64,000 nucleotides of DNA. Source: Lates calcarifer (lineage: Eukaryota > Chordata > Actinopteri > Centropomidae). Of this stretch, positions 36,601 through 50,900 are shown in pieces. The stretch lies in assembly GCF_001640805.2 (NCBI RefSeq), contig NC_066838.1:7644601-7708600 (forward strand). The letters are read 5' to 3'. The position numbers were made by a program, and so were the translations under genes. The notes below the pieces were generated by a model that was not told the origin of the DNA, did no database searches, and was given only the letters and a program-made list of their open reading frames with translations. The first letter of the stretch is position 1. Each line of letters begins with the position of its first letter.

Positions 36601-39600
36601 AGACTGCCTACAACTGGCAGAATCTGAATATTGTTCTAGCCATAAAATTTAATGAGCAAATGATTTTTAGATGATCTATCTTTTACTACTTCTTCAATGT
36701 CTTCCAAATGCCCAAATGACATTGAAAGGTTGACTATATAATATTGTACCTTAATTTACTGTACTATGAATATAGGTTAATTTTTACACTGATGTAATGC
36801 TATTCTATGTCAGGTGTAAAGGTGGCTTATATGTACCTGGTGGTTGGCCCTGCATGTCCACTGGTTGCTGGGACTTGCTGCGTGAAGACCGGTGTGGGTC
36901 TCCCTGTCTGGAGGAGCGCTGGCCATGGTGGTGTCCAGAAGGATCCCGTGAGTAGTCCGAAGAGTGGTATCCCCCTGACCTTGATTCACCACGCCTACCT
37001 GAAGACGAAGATCGTCCTGAAGGGTCATGTCTCATTGACGGGTCTTTGGGGTGCCCCTTAGATGACCTTGAGGACCTCGGCTCATCTGAATGACGTGACG
37101 AGGACGAGTGTCGACTAGAGCTGCCATGGTGCCGGTGGTCACGGGACGAAGAGTGACGCCCTCCATGGCCATACTCATCCTGGGGCCACAGGTCCTCCTC
37201 AGGAGGCTCATCATAATCATGGTAGGTGTGTTTGACACCATGTCGGCTTCTCCCAGATGAGTGGCTGCTGCCGTAGTGTCGAGAACTGGAACGTGGCTTC
37301 TCAAACCAGTCAGTTTCTTCCTGGCCCAGATGGTAGGCTTTGGAAACCGAGAGCAGATCACAGTCAATCTCCATGTCGTTTGGAGACAGCGGCATGCAGG
37401 CTGAGAGAAGGAAGGAGGCAGGAAGAAGAAGACCAACCGCATGCAAAAGAAAAGAACAGGAGGAAGAAGACACAGAAAGAAAGGCAGAAAATAAAAATAA
37501 AAGTTTTACATTCATGCAAAATTCACTCCACATCACCTTCACACATTAGAAGACAATATAAACAGGATAAAACAAACACTGCAAAACTGCCCATTTTGGC
37601 AGATGTTTTGTGTTCTAAATTTTCTGTTTCACATTGAATTTAATACTTTAAACACCTGCCCTGCAAAGAGCAGACTTTTCCTTTTATGTTATTAATGTTA
37701 TAAGTATGGCTTAATTATTATATATAATAATAATATAATAATATATAGTGAGACAATAATACAGAGCCTCTTGAGAAAAATAAAGCTGAACCATAGAACT
37801 GATTGTGAGGGACTGTTTTGCAGTGTAGACAAAGAATTCATAAATCAAAACACATGTAAACAAGACATCACTGCCAAAGACATAATTAAAGATGAAACCC
37901 TGTAAAGAAAGCACAATGCATCTGTGTCGTGCAAAGAAGACCTTTCAAGTGAATCAGAGTGTAGCGAACGAAGAAAACGACCACGCCGAAGAACCATGCG
38001 AGTATTGGACAGACAGACGACTGGACGAACAGGCGGAGGGACGGACAGGCAGGCAGACAGACAGACAGCAGTCCACTGATAAGAGAGCTCCAAGTGACTC
38101 AGGAAGAAGAAAACATCAGCATGCAACGGCTAACTCTGTCTCTCTTTTTCTTTCTCTTTCTCTTTGCTAAGCCTAGCCTCTGGGTGGGTGGGGGACGTTT
38201 AGATAAACGGTGGGGGCAGTAGTAGGTAGTGAGACTGTGGGCATTCAGCTCCCACAATTACCTTCACTGTCTGACACAGCGCAATGATAATCGTCTATAA
38301 TGTATGTATCATCCGATTTGTAGACATGTGTCCTGGGAAGGTCCCGTATGTGGTCTTGTACGTCTGGCAGCGAGTGGCTGGAACCATACTGGCCATAATA
38401 GTAATGATATCTACTGCTGCGACTGTCGTATGGATCGGGACCTAAGCTTGATGATCGGCCAGAACCCATGAACTTCCCCAGGGGACTGAGTGGACTCTCC
38501 TCTTCAGAGTACTGCCGGGTTGGGTGGCGCCCCTGGCTGTAACCAGATCGGTAGGAGCGATCGTCCCTCTCATAGGATCGGCTGCGATACCCAGGGTAGT
38601 CCCTGGCTGAGATCTTGTCCATGCCATAGCCGGTGGAACGGGAGCGGCCGGTGGACGTGTAGTAAATTCGATCGTCCTCCTCCACCATCGAACCATAGTA
38701 TCGACTACCATGAGTGGTGCCACTGCCGCCCTCATAAGCACTCCTCTTAAAGCCGTAATCCTCGATCAGCTGGCGCCCTCGAATGTGAGAGGAGGAGTAA
38801 GCTCCACCTGTTGCTGAGGAATAGGAAGCCAGGTCTGCCTCCACATCCCGAGCCTCCTCGATGGGGGAAAACTTGGAGATTTTTTGCTCCATACTCCCCA
38901 GTTTCCTGTGCTTGCTGCGCTTGGAAGACATGACTGCAGGAGCCAGAAGGCTTCTGGAGGATGGTGAAGGTTTCTGTACCCCGGAGCGGATGCTGCCATG
39001 TTTGTAGTCGTAGTCATAGTAATAGGGGGATCCCCCACCCATGCTAGCGCTCACGCTGCTGCTGCTGCCCCCTAGAGGTCCGTGCCTGTAGCTGCTCTTA
39101 CCCCTGCCATGGTGGTCGTACAGCTCTTCCTGCATCGCTGCTTCCTCCTCAGGTGCCCTGCCGTACGAGGAGCTGCCAGTTCCCCCACGCGTCGTGCTGC
39201 CAATGGTGCTGCTGTGGCCATGGATGTCGCCCTGGTAACGCCCACTGCCGCCATGATGCATCATGTCCACTGTCGTCGTGCCCAGCCCATCTTTTGCCGT
39301 CAGCTCGCTTACGTCATCAATCATCATGTAGTTCCTTGGGATGTTTTGCTCTAAGCCAGGGGCCCCATAGATCCCATCTGCAGTGCTGTAGGTTGAGGGA
39401 CTGTCTACAGAGTGCCCATAAGCATTTGAAACTGTAGAAGTGTACTGTCCGTAAGAGCTGGCTGTGGTGGTGGTGTAGCCATAAGTATTAGCAGTGGTTG
39501 TAGTATACTGGCCATATGAACTAGCTGATGTTGAAGTATACTGCCCATAAGTGGTGGGTGGCATGGTAGAGTACCCACCATAGCTGCTGGACACTGGTGC

Positions 39601-42600
39601 TGAGCCATAGGGTCCATAGGAGCTGGCCATAGTTGTTGTTCCAGTGTACTGACCATAAGAGGGGGCTGCACTGGAATAGGTAGCATCCTGGGCTGTGGTG
39701 GTGACCACGACCGTGGGGTTGCTGATCGTCTCGTAGTTGGTGGGCATCTTGTGCTCCAGATCGGCTAGTGAAGTCTGCCTGGGTCTTCCAGGATGGACTG
39801 TCAAGATATCAGCTTGGGGCTGCCCAGGGTATGGGGTGGTCTGGCTGGGGTAGGAGGACACAGCGCTGGGATAAGGTGAGCTGTGGGTGGGGTATGGGGG
39901 CTGACCAGGTGGTGCAGGCCCGAAACCTGTATGCCCCGGCTGAGGCTGAGGTTGAGGTGCAGCTGGTAACCCCATGTCTGTCTGGGGGTATGGGGGCTGA
40001 GTTTGGGGGTAGGTGTGGGAAGGATAGGAGGAGGTTTGAGACTGATAGGAAGGTCCTGGAGGGGGGATGTGGCTCTGGAGGGGTGTAGGCTGTGGCAGTG
40101 CCTGGGACTGAGACACTGTTGGATAGGGAGGCTGGTTGAATGTTGAAGACTGGTATAGCACACTTGGTTGTTGAGTTGGTGCTGCTGGTTGGCTCTGGGG
40201 GTACTGACAGGAGAGGAAGGATGAAGTGGGTGGGTACTGGGCTGCTGTGTTGAGATCACTGGTGAACTGGCTGAGAGGTGCAGTGCTTGGCCTTGTTGTC
40301 AACAGCCCATTGGTCTCATGTGATGCAGCTGCAGCTGCTAAACGTAGGTTATTCAACTCACTATCAGACATATAGTCCCGAGTGTCCCCCATACACCTCA
40401 GGTAGGCAATATCCCTCCTCTCCCTCTCCTTGACCAGTGTTTCTTTTCTTTGGTGGATCCCCAGCTCTAGGTATCTCAGTTTAGCATCGATCTCTTTCTC
40501 TTCCTCCTCCAGTTCAGCTTGCTGCTTTCTCAGTTTGGTTGACTCTTGCTCCACAGCCTTCAACTCATGGGTGAGATCTTTGAGGAGGCTGGCTTTAGCG
40601 GCCAGACCAGACCTGGAGCTGGGCTTGAGGCTGGGCACGGAGGGCAGGTAGACCTGTTGAAGGGTGGGCGTCATCATGGGCAGATGAGCTGATGTAGTAG
40701 TCTCCTCTGGAGGAGGGCTGGGCAGGGTTCGCTTGACCTTACGGAGTAGTGAGCTCTGCTGTAGGGCTGCCAGCTGGAGAGAGAGAGACAGGGAGGGAGG
40801 GATGGCAGAGCAAGAGAATATGGGGGAGACAAAGAGGCATGGAAAGACAGGGATTGGAGAGATAAAACAAAGGAACAGAAGAGCAATGATCAATATGAAG
40901 ACGGTGAGCAAGTTAGATGGAGAGGGATGAGAGATGGGAAAGTGGTTGAGGGTAGGGCGAGGAAAGGTGTGGAGTGATGATGTTTGTGGAAATCAAATGA
41001 AAATGTGAGATGGATGGGGATCATGAGAGGGCAAGTGACAGAAGATACAGATGAATGAGTAAGGAGACAGGATTAAAGAGGACAAAGAATGGGGAAGATA
41101 GACAGAGAGGAGGAGAGGGAGGAAAGTAGAGTAGGAAGGAGTGAGCAGGCATAAAGAGGGATGTAGGGAACAGGTAAGATGAAATAGGACATAAAATGAG
41201 AAAAAAGGGGTAGAAAAAAAGGAAATGTGGTAGAGGGAGATGAGATGAACAGAAAAGGAGGAGGAGGAGGAGAGAGGAAAACTCAAAGAGAAAAAGGTCA
41301 AGGACCAGAAGAAACAAGGAGGACACAACGACAGGGATATACAAGGGAGACAAAGGAGACACATGTAGACACAGAGACAAGGACAACAGGAAACAAGGGT
41401 GGAATTTGTGTTAGAAGACAAACAAAATCATTAAAATTAGTTGTAATTGTTTTGCAGTATTCTGAGTACTGAGTAAATCTAATGCAAATAACTATAACTA
41501 TAACTAAAATTAGAAGGATGCAAAGGAAAGTCCAGACCAATTAAATTTTTATAAATGCTGTGTTGTGAACATAGCCTTAACACTGCCTTAACTAAGATGG
41601 CCTGATAAACCAAGTTTTGATCCGCTTCATACTGAACTCTGGTGGAATTACTTTGTGGTAAGAATGTATCACGGAACAACAAAAGATGGTACCTTGGCTA
41701 CAAAAATTCAGAAAATGAATTGCCAGGCAACTGCCAGCAAATAAATCTCTTTGCAGTTATGGATTAGGAGGTTGTCAGCATGAATTTATGGCCAATATAT
41801 AGTACAAGCTTTTGAGACAGTATGGACCTACACTCATACGGAACATTACCAAGACCTTGTTGAATCCATGTCTAGTTGAATTAATGCCAAATGCCTGTAC
41901 TTAGGCAGGTATACACAATAAAATATAGACAAAGTCAGTTGTGTGCATTTTTGTTATATTGAATTGGTTTTCTTGTCTTTGTAAATTTGTTCTGATAGCC
42001 TCAAGCTTGTTTTCAAGGGTTATTGTGAGCTTTTAAACTTGAATTCCTTAGACCAAACTCCTTGCAGCATGTGTTCTATTGTAAACCCTAAAGAAAACAT
42101 AAAGAACAGACAGCAAGATTTTTCCTATATCTAACTATTATTTCAACTATTATTTAATATGATATATTTTGACTGCAAGATGTAGAGCTACTAAAATACT
42201 GAATATGTGTGGGCTGTTTATTCTACTGCAAAAACCAGCCAAACACTTGTGTCTTGTTCATCAGATGAGTCAGTATTTTCCTATGGCTAATCAATATCAT
42301 GAATGACATAAACGTCATAAGGAATGAGTTCATCTCTTTTCAAAATATGTGTAAACACTGTATCTATTTGTTAATAGATCACACAGTGTGTCGTGTTGTT
42401 TATCATGTCAGTCTGTGTGGAGGCGGTGACAAAAAAAAAAAAAAAAAATCCCCATAGGAACTTATTAATCATTATAATCCTTGTATGTGGGCAGTGACAC
42501 AGCATTAGAAGAGAAAATACTGTACAGTGTGAAAAATCTATATTAACAAAGAGGTTATTCATCACAGCATTCACTGTGACTCTATATCATTGAGGGAAGG

Positions 42601-45600
42601 TGGACCATTCTAAAGAAAATGCATTTAGAAAATAATTTTAGTCATTTAACAGGCATATTTCAAAACACACATTTGATTTACTCCTGAATAATTGGAAGAC
42701 ACTTCAATCAATTTGTTGATTCATATCCAATGCATCTGCAATACATCATACAGCATCAGCACTGGTAACACAGAGTCTTTGAAAAATAAGATTAATTACA
42801 TAAAGTATCTTCGACAAACATGATTGCAGAGAATGAAGTCGTTCAGGGCCCCAAGAGTTTAGAAAGACCTGCCTGAGGAAATAAGGCTGGCTGAGTCAGT
42901 ATCACCCATTAAATCTATTCTTAAAACATACTTTTTAAAAGAAAGACTTTTAAAAACTAGTCTCTAATAGTCTCTTTATGTGTTTTATCACTCTTCTCAT
43001 ATTTTTATGTATTAATTCTGTTAAGATAAATGTCTTTTACTCCCTACAAGTTCCCATATTTGATTTTTCAATGTTCTAGTGTAATAACTTTATAGTCTCG
43101 GTTTTGCACTATAAATAAAGATTACTTATTTATTTATTTCTCTAACTATTGATGTGATCCTTATTAAATGGTTTTAAGAATCAACCCTTTCACTCAAAAT
43201 CAAGTTCAATGTGAGAACATTTTGCTGTAATAAGGGTAAAACATACAGTTGAGATTTTTAAGTTATTGCTCCTTTGTAGCCAATAATGACACTGAAGTAG
43301 TTATTAATGTATATTGATTGTGTTCATTGTCCCATTATCCAGCATTTTATAGATGTGAACTGTTAAACAGAGACATTAATTATGCAAATGAAAACCAGAG
43401 AGAAAGTCAGACTGCACCATTATAAAGCTACAGGAAGTAAAATGAACAGGCAGAAACAATCTTCATTTAATATCCTAATCATCAAGCTGAGTTAGTTTGT
43501 GGGTGAGCTATTGAACACCTTTCTTAACCAGAAGTTTCTATGATAAAAGCCAAAGAAAGCTCAATGGTGGATTCCATATTGTATTTCACTTTAATATTGC
43601 TATTATTTTATAACAGTAGATGTCATTTGTTTCATATCAGGGATGGGGTACGCTTTATAAAGAATGTATGCCCTAAACGACGAAGAAAACAAAACAATCA
43701 TAAAATCTCAAAAATCATAACAAAGGAAATAAGTCATTGCACCATAAATATAGGGACAATGTGGAATGAAAGGAATCGATTTAATCAACACTAGATGCCT
43801 TTGGCAAGTCTTGAGTCTACTGAACAACATAAAAGTCAGTCAAACCATTATTCAGAGCAAAGATTTTGATTTTGAGCCCCGAAGACAAATTACGTCTCTG
43901 GATATAAGATAGGGATGAAAGTGAAACATCCAACCTGACAGGTGTTTTGGGAGATGCCTCAGTTCCATTAAAACTCTAAAGCACACCAACATAATGTGTT
44001 CAGTATCTGTGGTAGTTGTACAGAGTTGTGATGGATTTTTTACTGTTCACTAGAACTTTTTCTTTTGGATGTCACTTTTAGTTGATAAAGGTTTAATGCT
44101 ATGGGTATAAACCATAGCCACAATAGTACTAGGTCTACCAAAATTACGACTATAGACATTGTTTTAGCTACAGTTCACCATAGTGTTGTGGCTGTAAGTG
44201 AACTGTAATTGTTGTTACATACATAAGGTACCATTCATTGCTGTGGTGTGAACCACAAATTATGCTTTTGAATGGTTTGTGTCTATGAGCAGCAAAGGGC
44301 GGATACAATTCAGACTTTTACTCTGTCTAGCTGATAACATGCATCACATTGCCTGTAAAATGTTCTTTTTTGAGTCAGTCCTTATCCCCTCTATTTAACT
44401 ATCTTATCTAGATTGTGCTGTGAATCAATTTTAATTATTCATATTTCTAATTTTATTATTCAGTGTGTGCTTGCTAACATCAGCATGATTTGAGTGACTT
44501 TACCTGGCTCTGGAGTGCTTGCTGTTGATACAGGGACAGTCTGGCCTTGGTGTGTTCGTCTGTGGTGGGGCTGAGGGGTTTAGGGTCTGACATGGACCTC
44601 TGGGTGCTCTTGATGGGTCGGGGCACAGACGGATGTCGCTGGGGAGACTCTGCTGTGTAGGACTTCTGCTGAGGTGTGACATGTGCCTTGTTCAGCCGTT
44701 CACTGGACAGAGAAGTCTCCAGCAGGCGGTGAGGGGACACTGGAGACACAGGAGAGTAGAGGACCTGTGGGGATTTGGGAGCTGTCTGCTGCTGCCGAAT
44801 GATGCTGGAGATAGACTCGTTGTGGAGGTGGTTGTGAGGCTGGTAGTTGATGTCAAGCGGGTCAGGTCGACGTCGCTCAAACTTGGCTGCGTTTGCTGCG
44901 ATATGCTGCTGCTGGCGTTGCTGGGTAAGAAGGTCAGCAGAACTGGATTGTTGTGTTCCAGTACTGGTAGAGGAAGAATATGGACTAATTGTTGTTGGTA
45001 CACTGAGCTGTGGAGCCACAACACCCTGTGACTGGGCTTCTGGGTCAGTCTGGCATGCTAGAGACTGTCCTTTTTGGGTCCGCTCAGGTCCAGAGATGTA
45101 GTGCACAATCTCCACTTTATTTGGGTCTGGTACTGTCACATGGATCGCTGGGGAGACTCGTCCTAGGTGCTCCACCTCTGTCTGGCAAGACATTTCTCTA
45201 ATGGTCTGGACAGCAATACTGGAGGATACCATCTTGGACGTGTCGGTTTTTGTGTCAGAAGCTGCATTCATTGTGGTGGCAGTGCTGCTGCCAGCGACAC
45301 TGGACTCAGAGTGCCGGGAGAAACGGGAACGTCTTCGGCGGACTGGATGTTCCACCTCTGCCTTGTCCTCATCGTCGTCTGTCTGGACAGAGCAGTCAAC
45401 GCTGCGCCCGCGCCTCCTGGTGCGATGGCGCATCATGTACCTGATGATGGAGAGAAGATAAAAAGTAAGGAAAGAAATGATAATGTTTTATATTACTGCA
45501 TGCAAATTACATTTCTGTTTTTTGTACAGATAGTATACCAGTAGGAATATTTTTTGCTGGTGCCAATTTGTACATACAACACATAAAACACAGATGACAA

Positions 45601-47850
45601 ATAAGGACTATGGGAAAAGGGGGTAACAACACTGGCATACCAAGGGACCCTTTATTGGTACTTATAGAATAATTTGATCAAACTGATGAACAAGATCTGG
45701 GGGAAATTACCCCACATGAACAAGAATGTTACAATGGAATTTTCACCCTGAATTATTAAGTGTCAAACACAGAAACGTAGCCACAGACAACAGTTCTGAG
45801 TTTGAACCTCAAACAACACTGAATGTTATATCATATTGTTGTGTTTAATATTGCTGTTTGCCTTTGAACCTCTCTGAAATGTGACATTTTATTTCTGTGT
45901 GAAACTGTTTACTAATTATTCATAAAACATGCATCTACATCTCAGCTGGTGTCTTGTTTTCTAATTGCTGAAAAATGTGAAGTAATAAAAGGACTATGAA
46001 GGTAAGCCTCATAAACACAAAAAATGCTCATCTACATTTACAACCGCCATCCACTTACATGCTCTTAACACATAAACGTATCTGTCTGCTCTCTCACTCC
46101 ACTCACCAACACACATGCATGCACATCTTTACCTCTCTTCCCCATCCTCATCGTCTGTCTGCACACAGCTGTCCACAATTCTGCGGGGGGAACCGTAGAA
46201 CACCACACCATCACCATCCAAGCTGTCCCTGCTCAGCCTGGTCATGGAGCTGTGTTTCCTCATGGTACTCCTGATGTCCATGTGCTCTTCCTGGCTCCTC
46301 AGACACATCTCTGATGAGGAGTTGGGGAGGGAACGGGAGCCCATCTGAGAGTCAATATAGGGGTGCAGGGGCTGTCCATTCACATCCAGCTGTAGAAAAA
46401 AAGTTTGTTTCAAGGTTGGTAGATGTTGAACGTAATCACCTGTCACCAATGCAGGTGAGACTGATGTTGAATTTTTAGAAACCAGGTTAGAATTATTTTG
46501 TGCACTCAGTTTCATACATCATGCACAAAATTATTAATAATAATTGTCTAAAATCAATTGTGCTTTAAAAAATACACTTTTAAAAAAGGGAAGTGTCAGA
46601 TACGACATGACAAAAAAATTCTGCCAGGATGGGTAGGGTATCCTTTACTTCCCTCACCTGTATGCCCTGAGCTGCGGCAACTGTCTTCTGTCTCTTTTGC
46701 TCTTCAAGCTGCTGCTGGAGCTGTTGCTGTAAAGATTGGATCTGGTCTAGCTGGGACTTCTGCTGGGCCAGCTGCTCCCTCTGGAGAACAAGTTGTTTCT
46801 CACGTTCTTGTTGCTGCTGCTGTAGGACCTATAAAGTGTTGGTGGAAAGGGGAACAGAAAGAAGCACAAGGGCAAAAACAGAGATAAATGACAAGACAGA
46901 GAAGCATAGAGAAGCATGGTACAAGAGAGGGGTGAGACATAATGGGTTGAGAGGAGAAGAAATGATCAGACAAGGAAAAAATAAAAGGTGGAAACAAAAT
47001 GAGGAAAAAATGAGAGAAACAGAGAGAGACAGTAAAGACAGAAGAGGACAAGGTTGTTGACATTTGGACAGCTGATTGTAAACAAGATGATCAGATTTCA
47101 AAAATGCAAATCAAATCATAAGACTCCTGAAACTGAATGTGACATGAAGTTATTCTTGTGCTGATGGATTAGTTTTGAAAATGGTTCCAAGTTAGTTAAA
47201 CTTGTATATATTGCAAAGAACAAGAATGGAGGCGCAACACAAATGAAGTGCAGCATGAGCTGGTAATTGCGGTTGCCAGTCATATAATGCTTATAAGAAA
47301 ATATTTAATGCATTTTCTGTGTTGCATAAATGACAGGCTGGTGCAAATAAGGAGTTAGGAATTTTGCCTGTACTGTAGGTTATGAGATGCATATTGAGCA
47401 TTCCATCTCTAGTTCATTCTCATTAAGGAAGGCTTCCACACCTGTTTAACAGAGTTAACTTGAAAGATTTTCAACTGCTTGTTCTATCAAAAAAGAAGAA
47501 AATTGTCATGTTAGCCCTTCTGTTAACTGTTAAAACATCTTCACAAGGCTAGTAAGAGGTGAGAAAAACAATAAATTCAAATGTGTATTTCCTATTGATT
47601 ATAAAAGTTTACAACATCAATCCATTTTTCCTTTGCATATAAATCAAACCCAGCAAATAGAACATGAAACCACTTTCCATTTTTCTGAATATAAACCAGA
47701 CCCATAAATGGAACATGAAACCACTTCACAAACTAAATTTGAGCATCATGAGTTTCTATCACACATATGTACAACAGGTATGTTCATGCACACTTCATAT
47801 ACAGGAAACATCCAGTAAAATAGACAACATCGCATGCAGATTATATTACA

Positions 47851-47918
<68 letters not shown>

Positions 47919-50900
47919 TTTTGTAACTCAGGCTGGATGCAAACATGTCTTTGAACCAAAAGTCATCAATTGTTAGTTAGCATTAGAATTTTCTGCAAAA
48001 ACAGAATTGTAACATCATCTTCTAAAGGGATGTTTAATGGTTTCACTGGCAAAAAACCTTCAATAAGATTGTTACAGTTTATTACATGTACTTTCAAGAA
48101 GATTTGATGGTAGGCGTGCATTTAAAGACATGCATATTGTATACTGTATATAGATCACGATTATTTGGGGGAATTATGTATCTTGCAGAGCAAACCCATA
48201 TGCTGGAACATTGAAAAAAAGCTATTTAAATAACACAAGAGGATACCAACTCATGAAGATACAACACAAGTAACACCACCACAAAAGCAGAAAAACAGCA
48301 AACTGCAAACCAAATTCCAATGCAAAATAAAACAATCACAAAACATCAAATAAGATACCACATATCAAACTCTCCGCTTAGCCTCCCGTTTCTCCCTCTA
48401 CCTGTTCCTTGATGTTCTGCAGCTCCTGTAACTCCCTCTGCACGAGCATCTGCTCCTTCTCTCTGTGCAGCTTCAGCTCTATCCTTTCCCGTTCAAGCTC
48501 CTCCTGCAGACGCAGTTGCCGGAGTTTCTCCAGCTCCACACGTTCCCTCTCCATCTGAAGAAGCTGCTCTTGCTGCCGATGCAGCCTCTCTGCCTCGGTT
48601 TCACCCTCCTTGTGTATAGCTCCTGGTGGCGGAAACGGAGGAAGACCCCCTGCAATTGGTAAGCCACTGGAAGGGGCAGAAGGCCCTACTGGAGGTTGGG
48701 AATAGCCATGGGTGTGTGAAGGACCTGAAGGTGGGTAGGCATGAGCTGCTGGAGGAGGTTGCTGTGGCTGCTGAGCAGTTGTCACTTGTTGTTGTTGCTG
48801 TTGTTGTTGTTGTTGCTGACTGTTCAGGTGTGCCTGGGACAGGTTTATTGGCTGCTGCTGCTCTGTTGGTATGACAAGTGTTCCTCCAACTGAGGTTACT
48901 TCTGCTGATGAGGGTGTCATTGTGGCACCTTTACCAAGGTAAACCGGTTCATCTTGGACTGTAGAGCTAGTAGCTGGCATGGAACCTGGGGCACCTACTG
49001 GTGCTGAAGTTGTTACAGCGGCAGCAGTAGTGGCAGTGGTTGATGTTGTTTGAAGAAGACCTGGTGCTGGGTAACGAACTGGAGTTTGTCCAGATAAGGG
49101 CATTCTGGGGCTCATTGGTAGTCTACTCAGACTAGATAGGGGCACAGGTGTCATGTTGGCCGAGGGGTAGGGCCTGTAGACCCCCCTCAGTAGTGGGCGA
49201 AGAACAGAGGCAGGCTGGGTTGTGATGGGAAGTGTAGAAGCAATAGGGGTCTGGATGGTGGAGTAGATCATCCCATCAGAGGACCTAATAGCAGCAGGGT
49301 ACATGGCCCTGAGACTGGCCTGTCTGGCATTGATAAGGTTGGTTAGTGCTTGACTGTGGGAGATTGGCTTCCCATCTAGTCCAAAGAGGAGGTTTTGCCT
49401 CATGCCAAGACCTGCAGCAAGTCTGGAGGTCCCAGGCCCAGTTCCTCTCCCTAAAGTGCCAAACTGCATCAAGTCTGGGTTGCTTGCATACCGATCCATG
49501 GAATTGAGTGCTGCACACATCCGACTGATCTCCCTGGCAGTTGTAGCACTGTACTGAGCCAAGTTAGCTTCTTGGAAGCTAGCAATGTCACGAGCAGAGT
49601 AGCCATAGTCTGAACTGATATTAGACAAGGAATTATATCTCCTTATAGGCAGTGTTTGGGCTGTGATGTCTCCTCCATGGCGTAAATCTGTATAGGAGCC
49701 ATACTGCATCCCCATATACCCTCCATAACCCTGTTTCATAGCAGTCAGATCCATGGCAAGTTCTCCTGAGACTTGGAGGTGTGGTTCAAGTTTTGAATGG
49801 TAGGACTGTAGCCCAACTTCAGCTAGATTTGTATCAGACATTGAGGGCTGAAGCTTACCAGGGAAAGGTAATGTGTAGGCCTTACGTCCATCCATTGGAT
49901 ACTCATGGTACCTTCCAGGTTGTCTTTCGTGGTCAGACTCATAGCTGAGAGGTGGGGCAGATGGAGGCCTTATGCCCTCTTTCTCAGAAACACCAACACA
50001 GCTTCCACCAAATGGAAGCCGGTAAACAACATCACAGCAAGCTGGTTGGTTGTCAGGTTTAATTTGGCCATCTGTCTGATCCAAAGCATCCTGTCCCTCT
50101 TCTACCTTTACAAGCTGAGTCACTGCCCTGGCCTGCTCTGGTCCTCCATCCATCTGTACTACCACGCTATGTGGTGATTTACCTCCTGACATCAAACCCG
50201 GAGGACTGGCCTTCCCTTTTAGCTCAATGGGACCAGTGCCGTACAGCTCAGGATTAATGACTGGTGATACAGCACTGACCACAGCTGAGGCAGTGCTAGT
50301 CTGGCTGACTAGCAAGTCTTTTTTAAGTAAAGGTGAGATCTGGCCAGTAAGATTGTACCTTGCCAAAGCAGATGCTTGTTGCTGGTGCTGTTGCATCTGA
50401 TGGTGCTGCTGCAACTGCTGTTCAAGGAGCTCTTGTTGCTTCTGGAGCTTCTCTTGTTGTTTTTGTAGCTCTCTCTGTTGAATACTGAGGTCTTCCAGTT
50501 TGGCATCAATTTTTGGTATTGATGGGTCAGTTGGTGGTGAAATTTGTGGTTTGTTCTGTGAAAGACACACAGCCGAACCCATCCCCTGGCCCAGATCCAC
50601 TCTGCTTTGATGTGGGTCACCATAGACTGTTGGCTGTTTGGGCTGGGTCATGAACATTGAAGCAGCCACAGTGACACTCACAGTGGTTGGTGTGGTGGTC
50701 TCCTGGGTGTTCAGGTTCATAATTAGTGGCTGTACAATCGTTGAATGTCTGCTACCCTCTGATCCACCATGGTATTTCCTGCTTTCAGTGGCCAACGAGG
50801 TGAGATCCATTCCTTGATCAGTTATAATAATAGGAGCAGGTTTGGTGGCTGTCCTGAGGTCCACAACACTTCCACCTTGGATCATATGGCCCTGCTCTAC

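Noticed and set aside
40993..41421. Two long minus-strand frames rich in Leu, Ser and Phe
   Set aside because: They result from the CT-rich intronic tract, which is open in several frames; no protein family.
44080..44265. Short inverted motif (accatagccacaata ... tatggtg-type) that looked like a MITE
   Set aside because: Pairing is patchy and no target duplication is visible.
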